Shown here: positions 25,394 through 35,070 of the stretch, one piece after another
How positions within the stretch are numbered: the first letter of the stretch is position 1
How the letters are laid out: every line of letters starts with the position of its first letter
From: Hyphococcus sp.
Lineage (GTDB): Bacteria > Pseudomonadota > Alphaproteobacteria > Caulobacterales > Parvularculaceae
NCBI GenBank assembly: GCA_028281665.1
Contig: JANQJK010000016.1
Coordinates: forward strand, 62,001-126,000
DNA: 64,000 bases
Reading direction: 5' to 3'
Position numbers and translations under genes: made by a program
The notes under the pieces: model-generated
What the model was told of the DNA's origin: nothing
Databases searched by the model: none
The model's input: only the letters and a program-made list of their open reading frames with translations

Positions 25394-28186
25394 ATGATGA
25401 ATAAGTTGCTTCAAACGACCGCTGTTTCGGCGCTGCTTGCGGTTGCGGGAACGCCTGCGCTGGCGGGCGTCATTGAGGGCCGCATCAGCGAGCAAACCGG
25501 CGATATCTCGCTTGATGGCGCGATTGTCCGCATCGTTGAGACGGGCGCGACCACGACGACAAATCGCGCCGGCGAATATCGTTTCGCGGCTGTCCCGGCC
25601 GGCGAGTATACGCTGCGGGTCTCTTATGTCGGCGCCGATCAGATGACGGCGTCTGTCTCGCTTCCGACCGATGACGCCATTGCGCGGCGTGATTTCAAGC
25701 TTGGCGACGATGTAATCGTCACAGACAATATTCTCGTTGTCGGGCAACGCGGCGCGCTGAATTCCGCGCTAAGCCAGCAGAAAGCGTCCGACCGGGTGAT
25801 TACGGTGCTGTCGTCCGACGCCATCGGCCAGTTGCCTGACGAAAACGTTGCGGAGGCCGCGCGCCGCGCCGCGGGCGTAAACATCCAGAACGATCAGGGC
25901 GAGGGGCGTTTTGTCTCGATCCGCGGCGCCGATCCGAATTTCGTGACCTCGACGATCAACGGCGTGCGTATTCCTTCGCCGGAGGCCGATGCACGGCAGG
26001 TTCCGCTCGACGTAATCGACAGCGACATCCTTTCGTCCGTGACGATTACAAAAACTCTGACGCCGGATGTGGACGGCGACTCCATTGGCGGCAATATCGA
26101 GATCTCAACCCTTTCCGGTCTCGACCAGAAAGACCTGCTGTTGAAACTCAAGGCCGCCGGGATTTACGCCAATCAGGTTGAAGAATTAGGTCAGCGTTAT
26201 TCCGGCGTCATCGCCAATAACTTCATGGACGGCCGCCTCGGCGTCGCTGCCTCAATAGCCTGGCAGCAGCGCGAATTCGGTTCGGAAAACAAGGAAGTCG
26301 ACGGCCCGGACTGGGTGCTCGATGAAGCGGTTCCCTATCCGGAAGAGCTTGAATTCCGCGATTACCAGATCACGCGGGAGCGGCTCTCCGCATCGCTCAA
26401 TCTCGACTACCAGGCGAGCGACAGCCTGCTGTTATATGCACACGGCCTTTATTCGGACTTCTCCGATCAGGAGTTCCGCTCGCGGGTTGAAAACAAGTTC
26501 GGCGATTCGGACTTTGCGGGCGCGACCGGTTCGGTTGCAACATTCGACGCCGCGGCGGACGATCCGTTCGAAGTCGATCGCGACATTAAGGACCGCCTTG
26601 AGGAGCAGACGATCTACTCAATCGTCAGCGGCGCCAAGTTCAAGCAGGGCCAGGTGTCAGGCGACGCCTCGGTTTCCTATTCCTTCGCGAAAGAAGTTGA
26701 GCCGAACCGTCTCGATACCGATTTCCGCGCCGAATTCGACAGCGGAATCTTCGGCGTCGACGTCGCGGACCAGATCCTGCCGCGCCTTGCGTTCCCGGAT
26801 GCAGCCGCCGAGGCCGCCTATTTCAATCCGGATAACTACGCGTTCGACGGGCTGGAACTGACGAACGGCGCCAGCGAAGACGAGGAGTGGGCCTTTGCCG
26901 GGAACCTTCGATACGATCTCGATCTGTTCGGCGCGCCGGGCTATTTCAAGACCGGCGTAAAGGCGCGCCTGCGCGAGAAGTTTTATGACCTGGATCTTCA
27001 GGTCTATGACGGATTTGACGGCGCCGATCTCGTGTTGACGGACTTCATGCGCGATCTTGAGTACGCTTTGGATCGCATCAATCCCGTTCCCAACGGAGAG
27101 CTTGTGCGCGATTTCTTCTTCGCCAACAGAGCGTCGTTCGAGCTTTCCGACGATGACACAACGATAGAGTCAACGGTTGCCGATTACGACGCCAGCGAAA
27201 ACGTTTATGCCGCCTATTTCATGGGGCAGCGCACATTCAACTCCAATGTCAGCGTCATCGCCGGTCTGCGCGTCGAACACACTGAGTATAACGCCGACGG
27301 GTTCGCCGTAGACGAAGACGCCGTCGCCGCCAGCCCGATATCGGTCGGCAATTCCTATACGGACTTACTGCCAAGCGCGAATATGCGCTATGAAATCACG
27401 GACAACGTGATTGCGCGGTTGGGCTACTACAAGTCTCTTGCGCGTCCGAACATTGAAGCGGTGGCCCCGCGGACCCTTGTCGACGAGGACGCGGAAGGAG
27501 AATCCGGCAATCCTAATCTCGACCGGCAACGGGCTCACAATATAGACGCATCGCTTGCCTGGTATCCGAACAACGACGCGGTGCTGTCGGCTGGCGTCTT
27601 CTACAAAGACATCAAGGACTTCATTGCTGTCGAACAGCTCGAAGACATCGTTCTGAACACGGTTTTCTTCACCGAGGTCGATACGTTTATCAACGTGCCT
27701 GATGCGTCGATTTTCGGCTTTGAACTCAACATGCAGCAGCCGCTGGACATGCTGCCGGGCCTCCTCAGCGGACTGATTGTCAGCGCCAACTACACCTTTG
27801 TGGATGGCGATGCGACGCTCGACGACGGGCGCGTCATTTCGCTTCCGGGGCAGTCGAAACACGTGGCGACCGGCATTCTCGGCTATGAAATGGGTCCGAT
27901 CGACCTGCGCTTTGCGGCGACCTATCGCGGCGAGTTTCTTGACGAGATCGGGGTCGCATCGGATGAAAACGGCGTCGATCTCGACCGGATCGTTGACGAT
28001 CATTTCCAGATCGATGTGTCGGCGAAATACAAGATCACCGATCAGTTCCGCGCCTTCCTCGAGTTCAAGAATCTGAACAACGAGCCCTTCGTGGCGACGA
28101 TCCGTTCGCCGCAATTCGGCCGCCTCAACGCTCAATATGAAGAGTATAGCTGGACCGCGAAGTTCGGCATTGCCTTCACTTACTAG
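25394..28186 (+). CDS. TonB-dependent outer-membrane receptor with N-terminal carboxypeptidase-regulatory-like domain
   Basis: A 930-residue receptor. It has a signal peptide (1-24, cut near ALA-GV), a carboxypeptidase-regulatory-like beta-sandwich (about 25-112), a TonB-box-like stretch (VIVTDNILVVGQ), a plug domain (about 125-245, with QLPDENVAEAARRAAGVNIQ and GGNIEISTLSGL) and a 22-strand barrel ending in the aromatic residue typical of barrels (TAKFGIAFTY). This two-domain layout is common for receptors importing carbohydrates or organic phosphates. The phytase gene follows after 102 bp, and receptor-phytase pairs are known from aquatic proteobacteria. Uptake of phytate or its products is inferred from that context. 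Confidence 0.9.
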   Translation: MMNKLLQTTAVSALLAVAGTPALAGVIEGRISEQTGDISLDGAIVRIVETGATTTTNRAGEYRFAAVPAGEYTLRVSYVGADQMTASVSLPTDDAIARRDFKLGDDVIVTDNILVVGQRGALNSALSQQKASDRVITVLSSDAIGQLPDENVAEAARRAAGVNIQNDQGEGRFVSIRGADPNFVTSTINGVRIPSPEADARQVPLDVIDSDILSSVTITKTLTPDVDGDSIGGNIEISTLSGLDQKDLLLKLKAAGIYANQVEELGQRYSGVIANNFMDGRLGVAASIAWQQREFGSENKEVDGPDWVLDEAVPYPEELEFRDYQITRERLSASLNLDYQASDSLLLYAHGLYSDFSDQEFRSRVENKFGDSDFAGATGSVATFDAAADDPFEVDRDIKDRLEEQTIYSIVSGAKFKQGQVSGDASVSYSFAKEVEPNRLDTDFRAEFDSGIFGVDVADQILPRLAFPDAAAEAAYFNPDNYAFDGLELTNGASEDEEWAFAGNLRYDLDLFGAPGYFKTGVKARLREKFYDLDLQVYDGFDGADLVLTDFMRDLEYALDRINPVPNGELVRDFFFANRASFELSDDDTTIESTVADYDASENVYAAYFMGQRTFNSNVSVIAGLRVEHTEYNADGFAVDEDAVAASPISVGNSYTDLLPSANMRYEITDNVIARLGYYKSLARPNIEAVAPRTLVDEDAEGESGNPNLDRQRAHNIDASLAWYPNNDAVLSAGVFYKDIKDFIAVEQLEDIVLNTVFFTEVDTFINVPDASIFGFELNMQQPLDMLPGLLSGLIVSANYTFVDGDATLDDGRVISLPGQSKHVATGILGYEMGPIDLRFAATYRGEFLDEIGVASDENGVDLDRIVDDHFQIDVSAKYKITDQFRAFLEFKNLNNEPFVATIRSPQFGRLNAQYEEYSWTAKFGIAFTY

Positions 28187-28238
28187 TTTGACGCCGCGGT
28201 AACGTCCGTTTCGGGGAGACAGAATTCGTTGCGTAAAC

Positions 28239-28274
28239 CGGGCGGCGGCGTTGCGTTTGCCGCCGCCCGTTCTT
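28239..28274 (+). terminator. Hairpin between TonB receptor and phytase
   Basis: CGGGCGGCGGC pairs with GCCGCCGCCCG across a 9-base loop, and TTCTT follows. This resembles an intrinsic terminator or attenuator that would lower phytase transcription relative to the receptor. It sits 15 bp before the phytase start codon and partly upstream of its ribosome-binding site (AAGGGG). Confidence 0.55.
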
Positions 28275-28288
28275 CATAAGGGGATACG

Positions 28289-29302
28289 ATGCGCATTTGT
28301 CTGACTCTCATCCTGTTTGCCGGCGCGGCCTGCGCGCCGTTGTCGGTCGACCTCGCCGGGGTCGTGCCCGTTGCGGAAACCGACCCGGTGGCGTCCCGCG
28401 ACGACGCCGCCGACGATCCGGCGATCTGGATCAATGAGGCCAATCCCGGCGACAGCCGCATCCTGGGGACGGACAAGCGGGCAGGGCTTTACGTCTATGA
28501 CCTCAGCGGAAAGGAACTTCAGTTCCTCCCGACGGGCGCAGTCAATAATGTCGACATCCGCCAGAACGTGTCGCTGAAAGACTGGACCGGCGATATCGCC
28601 GCAGCGTCTAACCGAAGCAATGACACGATCGCGCTTTATGAGATCGAGGATGGCGTCGTGCGTGAAACCGGCGCGTTTCCATCGCCGATCGAGGAGCCTT
28701 ACGGTCTGTGCCTCGGCGCGACCGGTCCCAGCCTGACCGTTTTCGTGACTTACAAAACCGGCGCGTTAATCGCTTACGATCTCGACGGCGCCACAAGCGC
28801 TGCGCCCGCCGGCCGCGTAAACCTGGCGACCCAGCTTGAGGGCTGCGTTTTCGACGACGAAACCGACGTCCTTTATATTGGCGAGGAGGCACGCGGCATC
28901 TGGAAGGCGTCCTACGCCGGGGGAGCGTTTTCTGCGCCCGCGCTTGTGGATGAAGTGGGCGGCGACACCGGCGTTGCGGCGGACATAGAAGGGCTCGCGA
29001 TTTACCGCGCCGCCGGCGGACGGAAGTTTCTTGTAGCTTCATCCCAAGGCAACGACAGTTTCGCCGTCTACAACATGGCCGACGACAGTTTTCTGGGCCG
29101 TTTTGAAATTGTCTCGGGCGGCGGCATTGACGGCGCCGAGGAAACCGATGGCATTGAAGTCACGGCGACGCCGCTCGGGGACGCTTTCCCAAAGGGCGTT
29201 CTGGTGGTGCAGGACGGTTACAACCGCCCGCGGGGACAGGCGCAGAACTTCAAGATTGTCGACTGGCGCGACGTCGAGACGGCGCTGTCTTTGCCGGAAT
29301 AG
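28289..29302 (+). CDS. Beta-propeller phytase (3-phytase family), probably exported
   Basis: Beta-propeller phytases hydrolyse phytate to lower inositol phosphates using bound calcium. The 337-residue protein carries the two family signatures: DDAADDPAIWIN (pattern D-x-A-x-D-P-A-I-W) and NNVDIRQN. Other acidic clusters (ADIEGLAIY, EETDGIEVT, VVQDGYNRPRGQAQNFK) match the calcium and phosphate sites of the propeller. The N-terminus is a short export signal; Cys15 could be lipidated, but the preceding GAA is a poor lipobox. It lies after a TonB receptor, which suggests coordinated phytate use in the periplasm or at the outer membrane. Confidence 0.93.
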   Translation: MRICLTLILFAGAACAPLSVDLAGVVPVAETDPVASRDDAADDPAIWINEANPGDSRILGTDKRAGLYVYDLSGKELQFLPTGAVNNVDIRQNVSLKDWTGDIAAASNRSNDTIALYEIEDGVVRETGAFPSPIEEPYGLCLGATGPSLTVFVTYKTGALIAYDLDGATSAAPAGRVNLATQLEGCVFDDETDVLYIGEEARGIWKASYAGGAFSAPALVDEVGGDTGVAADIEGLAIYRAAGGRKFLVASSQGNDSFAVYNMADDSFLGRFEIVSGGGIDGAEETDGIEVTATPLGDAFPKGVLVVQDGYNRPRGQAQNFKIVDWRDVETALSLPE

Positions 29303-29447
29303 CGCTTTGCGAACACAACGGCGCTTGTGTGCGACATGTTAACTTAGTTGCGGGCGGGCGTCCCGCGCCTGAGACAAAAGCGATCATTCCTAACCGGCGT
29401 GATTTACGTTAGGCTCGCCGCCTTCGTTACATCACATGGTTTATTGA

Positions 29448-30179
29448 GTGCCTGAGCCTGCGCAGACGACCGAGCCGATCCTTGCTTTTCGCTGCGAGGG
29501 CGTAACCAAAGTCTATGGCGAGGGCGCCGCTGCGGTGCACGCTCTGCGCGGGGTCGATCTTGAGGCGCCGCAAGGCGAGCTTGTCGTCGTGCTGGGCGCT
29601 TCCGGCAGCGGCAAGTCCACCATGCTGAACATCATGGGCGGGCTAGACCGGGCGTCCGCCGGGCGGGTCTGGTTCATGGATAAAGAACTGACGGCCATGA
29701 ACGACGCGGCGCTCACCCGCTATCGCCGTCAACATGTGGGATTTGTTTTTCAGTTCTATAATTTGATGCCGAGCCTCACGGCGCGGGAGAATGTCGAGCT
29801 GGTGACGGAAATCGCCGGTAATCCCATGGATCCCGACGAGGCGCTGGCCCTTGTCGGCCTGGAAGATCGCGCGGGTCATTTTCCGGCCCAGCTATCGGGC
29901 GGGGAGCAGCAACGGGTCGCTATCGCCCGCGCCGTCGCCAAGCAACCGGAAGTTCTGTTCTGCGACGAGCCCACCGGCGCGCTAGACAGCAAAACCGGCC
30001 GCGCCGTTCTCCGCGTGCTGAAGGACGTCAATGAGCGCCTTGGCGCCACCGTGCTGATCATCACGCATGCGGCGGCCACCGCCGCCATGGCGGACCGCGT
30101 CCTGAATTTCGCGGACGGCAAGATCCGTGAAGTTACGGTGAACGACGCCAAGCTCGATCCGGAAGATATCAAATGGTGA
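29448..30179 (+). CDS. ABC transporter ATP-binding protein (MacB/LolD type)
   Basis: A 243-residue ATPase starting with GTG. It has Walker A (GASGSGKST), the Q-loop ([20 protein letters not shown]), the signature motif ([14 protein letters not shown]), Walker B ([12 protein letters not shown]) and the H-loop (IITHAA). The N-P-S-L-T-A-x-E-N-V region is typical of the LolD/MacB/FtsE group that serves FtsX-type permeases. It overlaps the permease gene by 7 bp. With the permease and the membrane fusion protein it forms one export system; the substrate is unknown. Confidence 0.93.
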   Translation: MPEPAQTTEPILAFRCEGVTKVYGEGAAAVHALRGVDLEAPQGELVVVLGASGSGKSTMLNIMGGLDRASAGRVWFMDKELTAMNDAALTRYRRQHVGFVFQFYNLMPSLTARENVELVTEIAGNPMDPDEALALVGLEDRAGHFPAQLSGGEQQRVAIARAVAKQPEVLFCDEPTGALDSKTGRAVLRVLKDVNERLGATVLIITHAAATAAMADRVLNFADGKIREVTVNDAKLDPEDIKW

Positions 30180-32539
30180 GCCCGCTCGACCGCAAGCTGG
30201 GGCGTGATCTGTGGCGCATGAAAGGCCAGGCTCTGGCAATCGCCGTGGTGATCGCGCTTGGCGTCCTGATGCTTGTGATGATGGACGGGCTCGTTAATTC
30301 CCTGAATGAAACGCGCGCCGCGTATTATGAGCGGTACCGACTCGCAGACGTATTTGCACCAGTAAAGCGCGCGCCGGATCATGTCCTTGCGGACCTTGCA
30401 GCAATCGACGGCGTCGACGCCGTCGAGGGGCGCATTGTGGGCGGCGCGCTCATTGATCTTGACGACGAGCCGGCGCCGATCCGTGCTTTCGCTGTATCGC
30501 TGCCCGATTTCGGCGCCCCGCGCCTCAACGATGTTTATCTGACCGAGGGGCGGCGCATCGACCCCGCGCGCAAGGACGAGGTTCTCTTGCTGGATGGGTT
30601 CGCCAGAGCGCGTGGTCTTGCGCCGGGCGACACCCTGTCCGCGACCATGAACGGCGCCCGGCGCACGTTCGATGTTGTCGGTCTCGCTCAGTCTCCGGAG
30701 TATCTTTACGCCGTGCCGCCGGGCGAGCTGGCGCCCAACGATGCGAGTTTCGCCGTGCTGTGGATGATCCGCGACGCCCTGGGCGCCGCGTTCGATCTCG
30801 ACGGCGCCTTTAACGAAGCGCTTATCGCTCTTGGCCGGAACGCCGATCTCGCAGCCGTGCTCAACGCCGCGGACCGTGCGCTGGAGCCCTATGGAGCGGA
30901 GGGCGCGTTCGGCCTTGAGGACCAGATTTCGAACCGTTTTGTCTCCGAGGAAATCTCCAGTCTGAACGTGTCGGCGCGGAGTGTCCCGCCGATCTTCCTC
31001 GCCGTGGCCGCGTTTCTCCTCTACATCGTGATTGCGCGCATGGTTCAGTCCGAGCGCGAGCAGATCGGACTGCTGAAGGCGTTCGGATATTCGAGCTTCG
31101 AAGTCGGCGTCCACTACTTCAAATTTGTGCTGGCTGTTGCGCTCGGCGGTGCGCTCCTTGGTTGTGTGCTGGGCGTATTGAGCGGGCGTGGCATGGTCGA
31201 GCTTTATCTCGACTATTTCAAATTTCCGTTTCTGGTTTTCAATGTCGATCCCGGCGCTTTCATTATCGGGTTTGCCGTCAGCATTTTTTCTGCGTCCCTT
31301 GGCGGGGTTCTGGTGCTGCGTCAGGTCTTTGCATTGACGCCGGCGGTCGCCATGCGCCCGCCTGCGCCGGCGGACTACAGCACGTCGGCGTCGCTAAGTG
31401 CGCGCATGAAACGCATGCTCGATCAGCCGAGCCGTATGGTTTTGCGGCGCATCGCGCGCCAGCCGGGCCGAGCCGCCGCCGCAATCGCCGGCATAGGGTC
31501 AGGTATCGCGCTTTCCGTCTCGATGCTGACGGTGCTGGCGAGTTTCGACAAGATGATTGACCTCACATTTGGCGTTCTCGATCGCAGCGACGTTGCGGTC
31601 ACATTTATCGAGCCGCTCTCCGACGCAACGCTTTTCGATCTGCAAAGCATCCCGGGCGTGATCGAGGCGGAGCCTTTCCGCTCCGTGCCCGCCATTCTGC
31701 GTCATGACCGTCATTCTCATCGCGGCGCTCTCAGCGGCTTTGTGTCTGAGCCGCGTCTCAACCGCGCGATTTCGGCGAACAACGCCCCCATCTTCATCAG
31801 GGACGACGGCGTGGTGTTGGCCAAATCCCTGGCGGACAAGCTTCATATTGAGCCCGGCGACCGGCTTACGGTCGACGTGCGCGAAGGCCGCCGCCCGCAG
31901 CTTGACCTGCCGGTGGTTGGCGTGACGCAAAACCTGCTCGGCGCGCCGGCCTATTTTGAATTGCACGCGCTCAATCGCGCATTGAAGGAACCGGGCAGGG
32001 TGTCGGGCGCTTATCTTCGCATCGACAGCGCCAGAGCCGATGAGATTTATCTGGCGATCAAAGACATGCCCGCCGTTGCGGGCGTCAGCGTCAAGGCGGA
32101 GGCCCGTGGCGCCATGCAGCGCATGATGGACGAAGGATCCGGCGGCATGCGCTACATCATGGCGGCGATTGCCGGGATTATCACTTTCGGCATTGTCTAT
32201 AACAGCGCGCGCATCGCTTATGCCGAGCGCGAACGCGACCTCGCCAGCCTGCGGGTTATCGGTTTCACCAAAGGCGAGGCGGCGTTTGTGCTGCTGGGCG
32301 AGCTTGGGATCATCACCATCCTGTCGCTGCCCCTCGGGATGGTCCTCGGACACTATCTTTCGCTTGCCGTATCGGCCGGCTTCAGCACTGATCTCTACCA
32401 GATTCCGGTGTTCTTCGCGCCCGCAAGTTATGGGATTGCAGTTGTTGCAGTCCTCGCCGCCGCCAGCGTATCAGGGTGGCTCGTCAATCGCGACGTCGGC
32501 AGGATCGATCTCGTCGCATCCCTGAAAACCCGGGAATAG
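30173..32539 (+). CDS. FtsX-like ABC transporter permease
   Basis: A 788-residue permease made of two similar halves. Each has an N-terminal membrane helix (about 20-40 and 425-445), a large extracytoplasmic domain (MacB periplasmic core type) and an FtsX domain of three or more helices (about 270-390 and 665-780). Sequence blocks such as [20 protein letters not shown] and [20 protein letters not shown] are the cytoplasmic helices that contact the ATPase. The genes overlap upstream and lie 2 bp before the fusion protein. The double-FtsX type usually exports lipids, peptides or drugs. Confidence 0.92.
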   Translation: MVSPLDRKLGRDLWRMKGQALAIAVVIALGVLMLVMMDGLVNSLNETRAAYYERYRLADVFAPVKRAPDHVLADLAAIDGVDAVEGRIVGGALIDLDDEPAPIRAFAVSLPDFGAPRLNDVYLTEGRRIDPARKDEVLLLDGFARARGLAPGDTLSATMNGARRTFDVVGLAQSPEYLYAVPPGELAPNDASFAVLWMIRDALGAAFDLDGAFNEALIALGRNADLAAVLNAADRALEPYGAEGAFGLEDQISNRFVSEEISSLNVSARSVPPIFLAVAAFLLYIVIARMVQSEREQIGLLKAFGYSSFEVGVHYFKFVLAVALGGALLGCVLGVLSGRGMVELYLDYFKFPFLVFNVDPGAFIIGFAVSIFSASLGGVLVLRQVFALTPAVAMRPPAPADYSTSASLSARMKRMLDQPSRMVLRRIARQPGRAAAAIAGIGSGIALSVSMLTVLASFDKMIDLTFGVLDRSDVAVTFIEPLSDATLFDLQSIPGVIEAEPFRSVPAILRHDRHSHRGALSGFVSEPRLNRAISANNAPIFIRDDGVVLAKSLADKLHIEPGDRLTVDVREGRRPQLDLPVVGVTQNLLGAPAYFELHALNRALKEPGRVSGAYLRIDSARADEIYLAIKDMPAVAGVSVKAEARGAMQRMMDEGSGGMRYIMAAIAGIITFGIVYNSARIAYAERERDLASLRVIGFTKGEAAFVLLGELGIITILSLPLGMVLGHYLSLAVSAGFSTDLYQIPVFFAPASYGIAVVAVLAAASVSGWLVNRDVGRIDLVASLKTRE

Positions 32540-32541
32540 GC

Positions 32542-33786
32542 ATGGAAAAGAAGAGTTCCAGAAATCGCGTCATGATCGGCCTCGCCGCCATTATTCTTTT
32601 TGGGCTGGCGTACACGTTCTGGCCGCGTCCGCTTATGGTTGATATCGGGGAAGCGGAAATCGCCCCGATGATCGTCACGGTGAACGAAGAAGCGAAGACG
32701 CGGGTGCATGACGCATACGTCGTCTCGGCGCCGATCGCCGGCCTCCTCATGCGCGTCGATGTTGAGCCCGGAGACGATGTCGTCGGCGGCGAAACGGTGA
32801 TCGCCACGCTGTTGCCGTCGCCGACAGCATCGCTGGATGAGCGCAGCCGCGAACAGGCCGAAGCCTCCGTTGAATCGGCGGCGGCGGCCGTGCGCCTCGC
32901 GCGCTCGGAACTGAATGCGGCGTTTGCGGATCAGGATCTCGCCCAGGCGCAGTTCGATCGCTACCGGGATCTTGCGCCTGTTGCGGCGACGGAAGAACGC
33001 GTCGATCAGGCGCGGCGCGAATTGCGCAGCGCGGGCGCCGCGGTTGACGCCGCGAAGTCGGCGATCTCCATGCGGGAAGCGGAACTGGCGCGTGCGCGCG
33101 CCGCGTTGATCGGGTTTTCCGAAACGCCGCCTCTCGAAAACGTCCCCGAAGGCGACATGGACGAGGACTATCGCCGCGCCGTTCCCATGACGGCGCCGAT
33201 CTCGGGGCAAATTCTGCGAGTCATCCAGAAAAGCGAGATGACCATGCAGGCGGGCTCTCCGATCCTCGAAATCGGCAACGTCTCGAACGATCTTGAAATT
33301 GTCGTTGAGCTGCTTTCGACGGATGCGGTGCGGGTAAAGCCGGGCCAGCGCGTGATTATCGAAAAGTGGGGCGGCGATACGGCGCTCGAAGGGATCGTAG
33401 AGCGCGTCGAGCCATGGGGCTTTACGAAGTTTTCCGCCCTCGGCGTTGAAGAGCAGCGCGTCAATGCGATTATTCAGTTTAAAGATCCTCTTGGCGCGCG
33501 CGTCGGTCTCGGTCACGGCTTTCGAGTCGAGGCGCGCATTGTTATCTGGGATGACGAAGAAGCGCTGACGATTCCGTCGCCGGCGCTTTTCCGCGACGGC
33601 GACGGCTGGGCGGTTTTCGTCGTCGAGGGCGGACGGGCGAAGCTGACCCCCGTATCTGTTGCGCGCAACAATGGCGTAAAGGCTGCAATCGAAAGCGGGC
33701 TCGTCGACGGGCAGCGGCTCGTGCTTTATCCGGGGCCAACAATCCGACACGGCTCGCGCGTCGCGCAGCGCGAAATCGGCGGGTGA
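32542..33786 (+). CDS. HlyD/MacA-type periplasmic membrane fusion protein
   Basis: A 414-residue adaptor linking the inner-membrane ABC exporter to an outer-membrane channel. It has one N-terminal membrane anchor (about 10-28), a biotinyl-lipoyl half (VSAPIAGLLMRVDVEPGDDV), a coiled-coil hairpin (about 95-190, ending near AAVDAAKSAISMREAELARA), the second lipoyl half (MTAPISGQILRVIQKSEMTM) and beta-barrel domains. The ATG at 32542 follows the permease stop by 2 bases; an upstream in-frame start overlapping the permease is less likely. No TolC-type gene is nearby, so a shared outer-membrane channel is assumed. Confidence 0.9.
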   Translation: MEKKSSRNRVMIGLAAIILFGLAYTFWPRPLMVDIGEAEIAPMIVTVNEEAKTRVHDAYVVSAPIAGLLMRVDVEPGDDVVGGETVIATLLPSPTASLDERSREQAEASVESAAAAVRLARSELNAAFADQDLAQAQFDRYRDLAPVAATEERVDQARRELRSAGAAVDAAKSAISMREAELARARAALIGFSETPPLENVPEGDMDEDYRRAVPMTAPISGQILRVIQKSEMTMQAGSPILEIGNVSNDLEIVVELLSTDAVRVKPGQRVIIEKWGGDTALEGIVERVEPWGFTKFSALGVEEQRVNAIIQFKDPLGARVGLGHGFRVEARIVIWDDEEALTIPSPALFRDGDGWAVFVVEGGRAKLTPVSVARNNGVKAAIESGLVDGQRLVLYPGPTIRHGSRVAQREIGG

Positions 33787-33868
33787 GACGCAATCAAGAC
33801 GCGCAAGCGGTTCGCCGCGCATCCACGCGCCATTGCCGCGCGTGGGCGCATTCGGCAGGGTCCGCGTG

Positions 33869-34915
33869 ATGAACAGCGCGCAGGAACATCCCATTTCGGT
33901 GTCGGTGGAGCGCGTCGCGCCGCTGTTGGAACAGGCGCGGGCCGCCGATCTTGACGTTCCTGAATTGCTGCGGTCCCTGGGTCTCGATCCGGATATCAGC
34001 CGGGCGCCGAAGGGGCGGGTTATTTCGCTGGCGGACTATTACCGTGTGCAGAACCGCCTGTCGATCCTGTTTGGCGATGAGACGCTGCATATGTCGTCGC
34101 GGCAATTGCTCCAGGGAAGCACGGACTTTGTTCTTCAGCATGTCAATGATTGCAACAATCTCTACGAGGCGATGCGCGTCATCGTTCGGTCTTACAATCT
34201 GCTGCATGGCGGGCAGTATAATTCCGTCGTCAAGCGGCGGACGTCAGTCGAATACATCATCGACGACCGGAACTTCACCTACGCGCCGGATCAGGAAATA
34301 GAATATTTATATTTCTCGATCGAATGCATTTTGATCTTCCTGCACTGTATGCTAATGATTATCTCGCCGCTGGCGGAAAACGCCATTACATCCCTGCATA
34401 TCAGGCGGCCGTCGCCGGGCGGCGATTGCGCCCATCTTGCCTATTGGGATGCGCCCATAAAATTCGGCGCGGACACCTATAAAGTAGCGTTCGCGCGGGA
34501 CGTTGCATTGTCGGCAATCACGCCGCCGCCGCCGGACGCGCTCACGTCGAACGCCGTTTATCAGAAGATCGTCGACGTCGTTGCCGGCAAGCATGCGAAA
34601 TACGAGCAGTTGAATTCCGCCGCGTCGCGCGTTCGCGACGCGCTGGCGCGGGGCATCGTCGAACAGACCGATGTCGCGGCGCAAATGGGGATCAGCGTCG
34701 CCACCCTGCGCCGGCGGCTCTCCACGGAAGGGGAGAGTTTCCGCGATCTTCGCCGGACCGTTCTCAATGAGACCGCAACACGCCTGCTTCTGGAGGGGCG
34801 GCCCGTTGCGGACGTTTCGGAAACCCTCGGATTCTCCGAGTTCCGCGCCTTTAACCGGGCTTTCAAGGATTGGAACGGCATAACGCCAAAGGCCTTCTTA
34901 CAGCGCAAAAAATAG
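33869..34915 (+). CDS. AraC-family transcriptional regulator
   Basis: A 348-residue regulator with an N-terminal ligand-binding domain of the AraC 'arabinose-binding-like' type (about 10-205) and a C-terminal pair of helix-turn-helix motifs (about 255-345): TDVAAQMGISVATLRRRLST and VADVSETLGFSEFRAFNRAF. The start was set at the ATG 33869 rather than an in-frame TTG 36 bases earlier, because the conserved part begins here. It lies 82 bp after the ABC exporter operon and before a TonB receptor operon on the same strand, so it may control either. Confidence 0.88.
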   Translation: MNSAQEHPISVSVERVAPLLEQARAADLDVPELLRSLGLDPDISRAPKGRVISLADYYRVQNRLSILFGDETLHMSSRQLLQGSTDFVLQHVNDCNNLYEAMRVIVRSYNLLHGGQYNSVVKRRTSVEYIIDDRNFTYAPDQEIEYLYFSIECILIFLHCMLMIISPLAENAITSLHIRRPSPGGDCAHLAYWDAPIKFGADTYKVAFARDVALSAITPPPPDALTSNAVYQKIVDVVAGKHAKYEQLNSAASRVRDALARGIVEQTDVAAQMGISVATLRRRLSTEGESFRDLRRTVLNETATRLLLEGRPVADVSETLGFSEFRAFNRAFKDWNGITPKAFLQRKK

Positions 34916-35070
34916 CCATGGAGCGCGGCGTCCGGTCGCACATTTTCGATCCCGGCGCCAGCGTAATGAGCGATATTGTACACTAATTTTGAGCCAAGCG
35001 GTCATTATGCGCCGTCGCGTGCGGGCGTAGCGTGGCGGAAAAACACGAATGATTGCTTCGGGAGAGGAAC

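Noticed and set aside
29876-31114. Long minus-strand frame of 412 codons opposite the ABC genes
   Set aside because: High GC leaves long open frames opposite real genes. The plus strand has clear ABC motifs; this frame has none.
32428-33894. Minus-strand frame of 488 codons opposite the fusion protein gene
   Set aside because: Very Arg-rich, no family pattern, and the plus strand encodes a clear HlyD-type protein.
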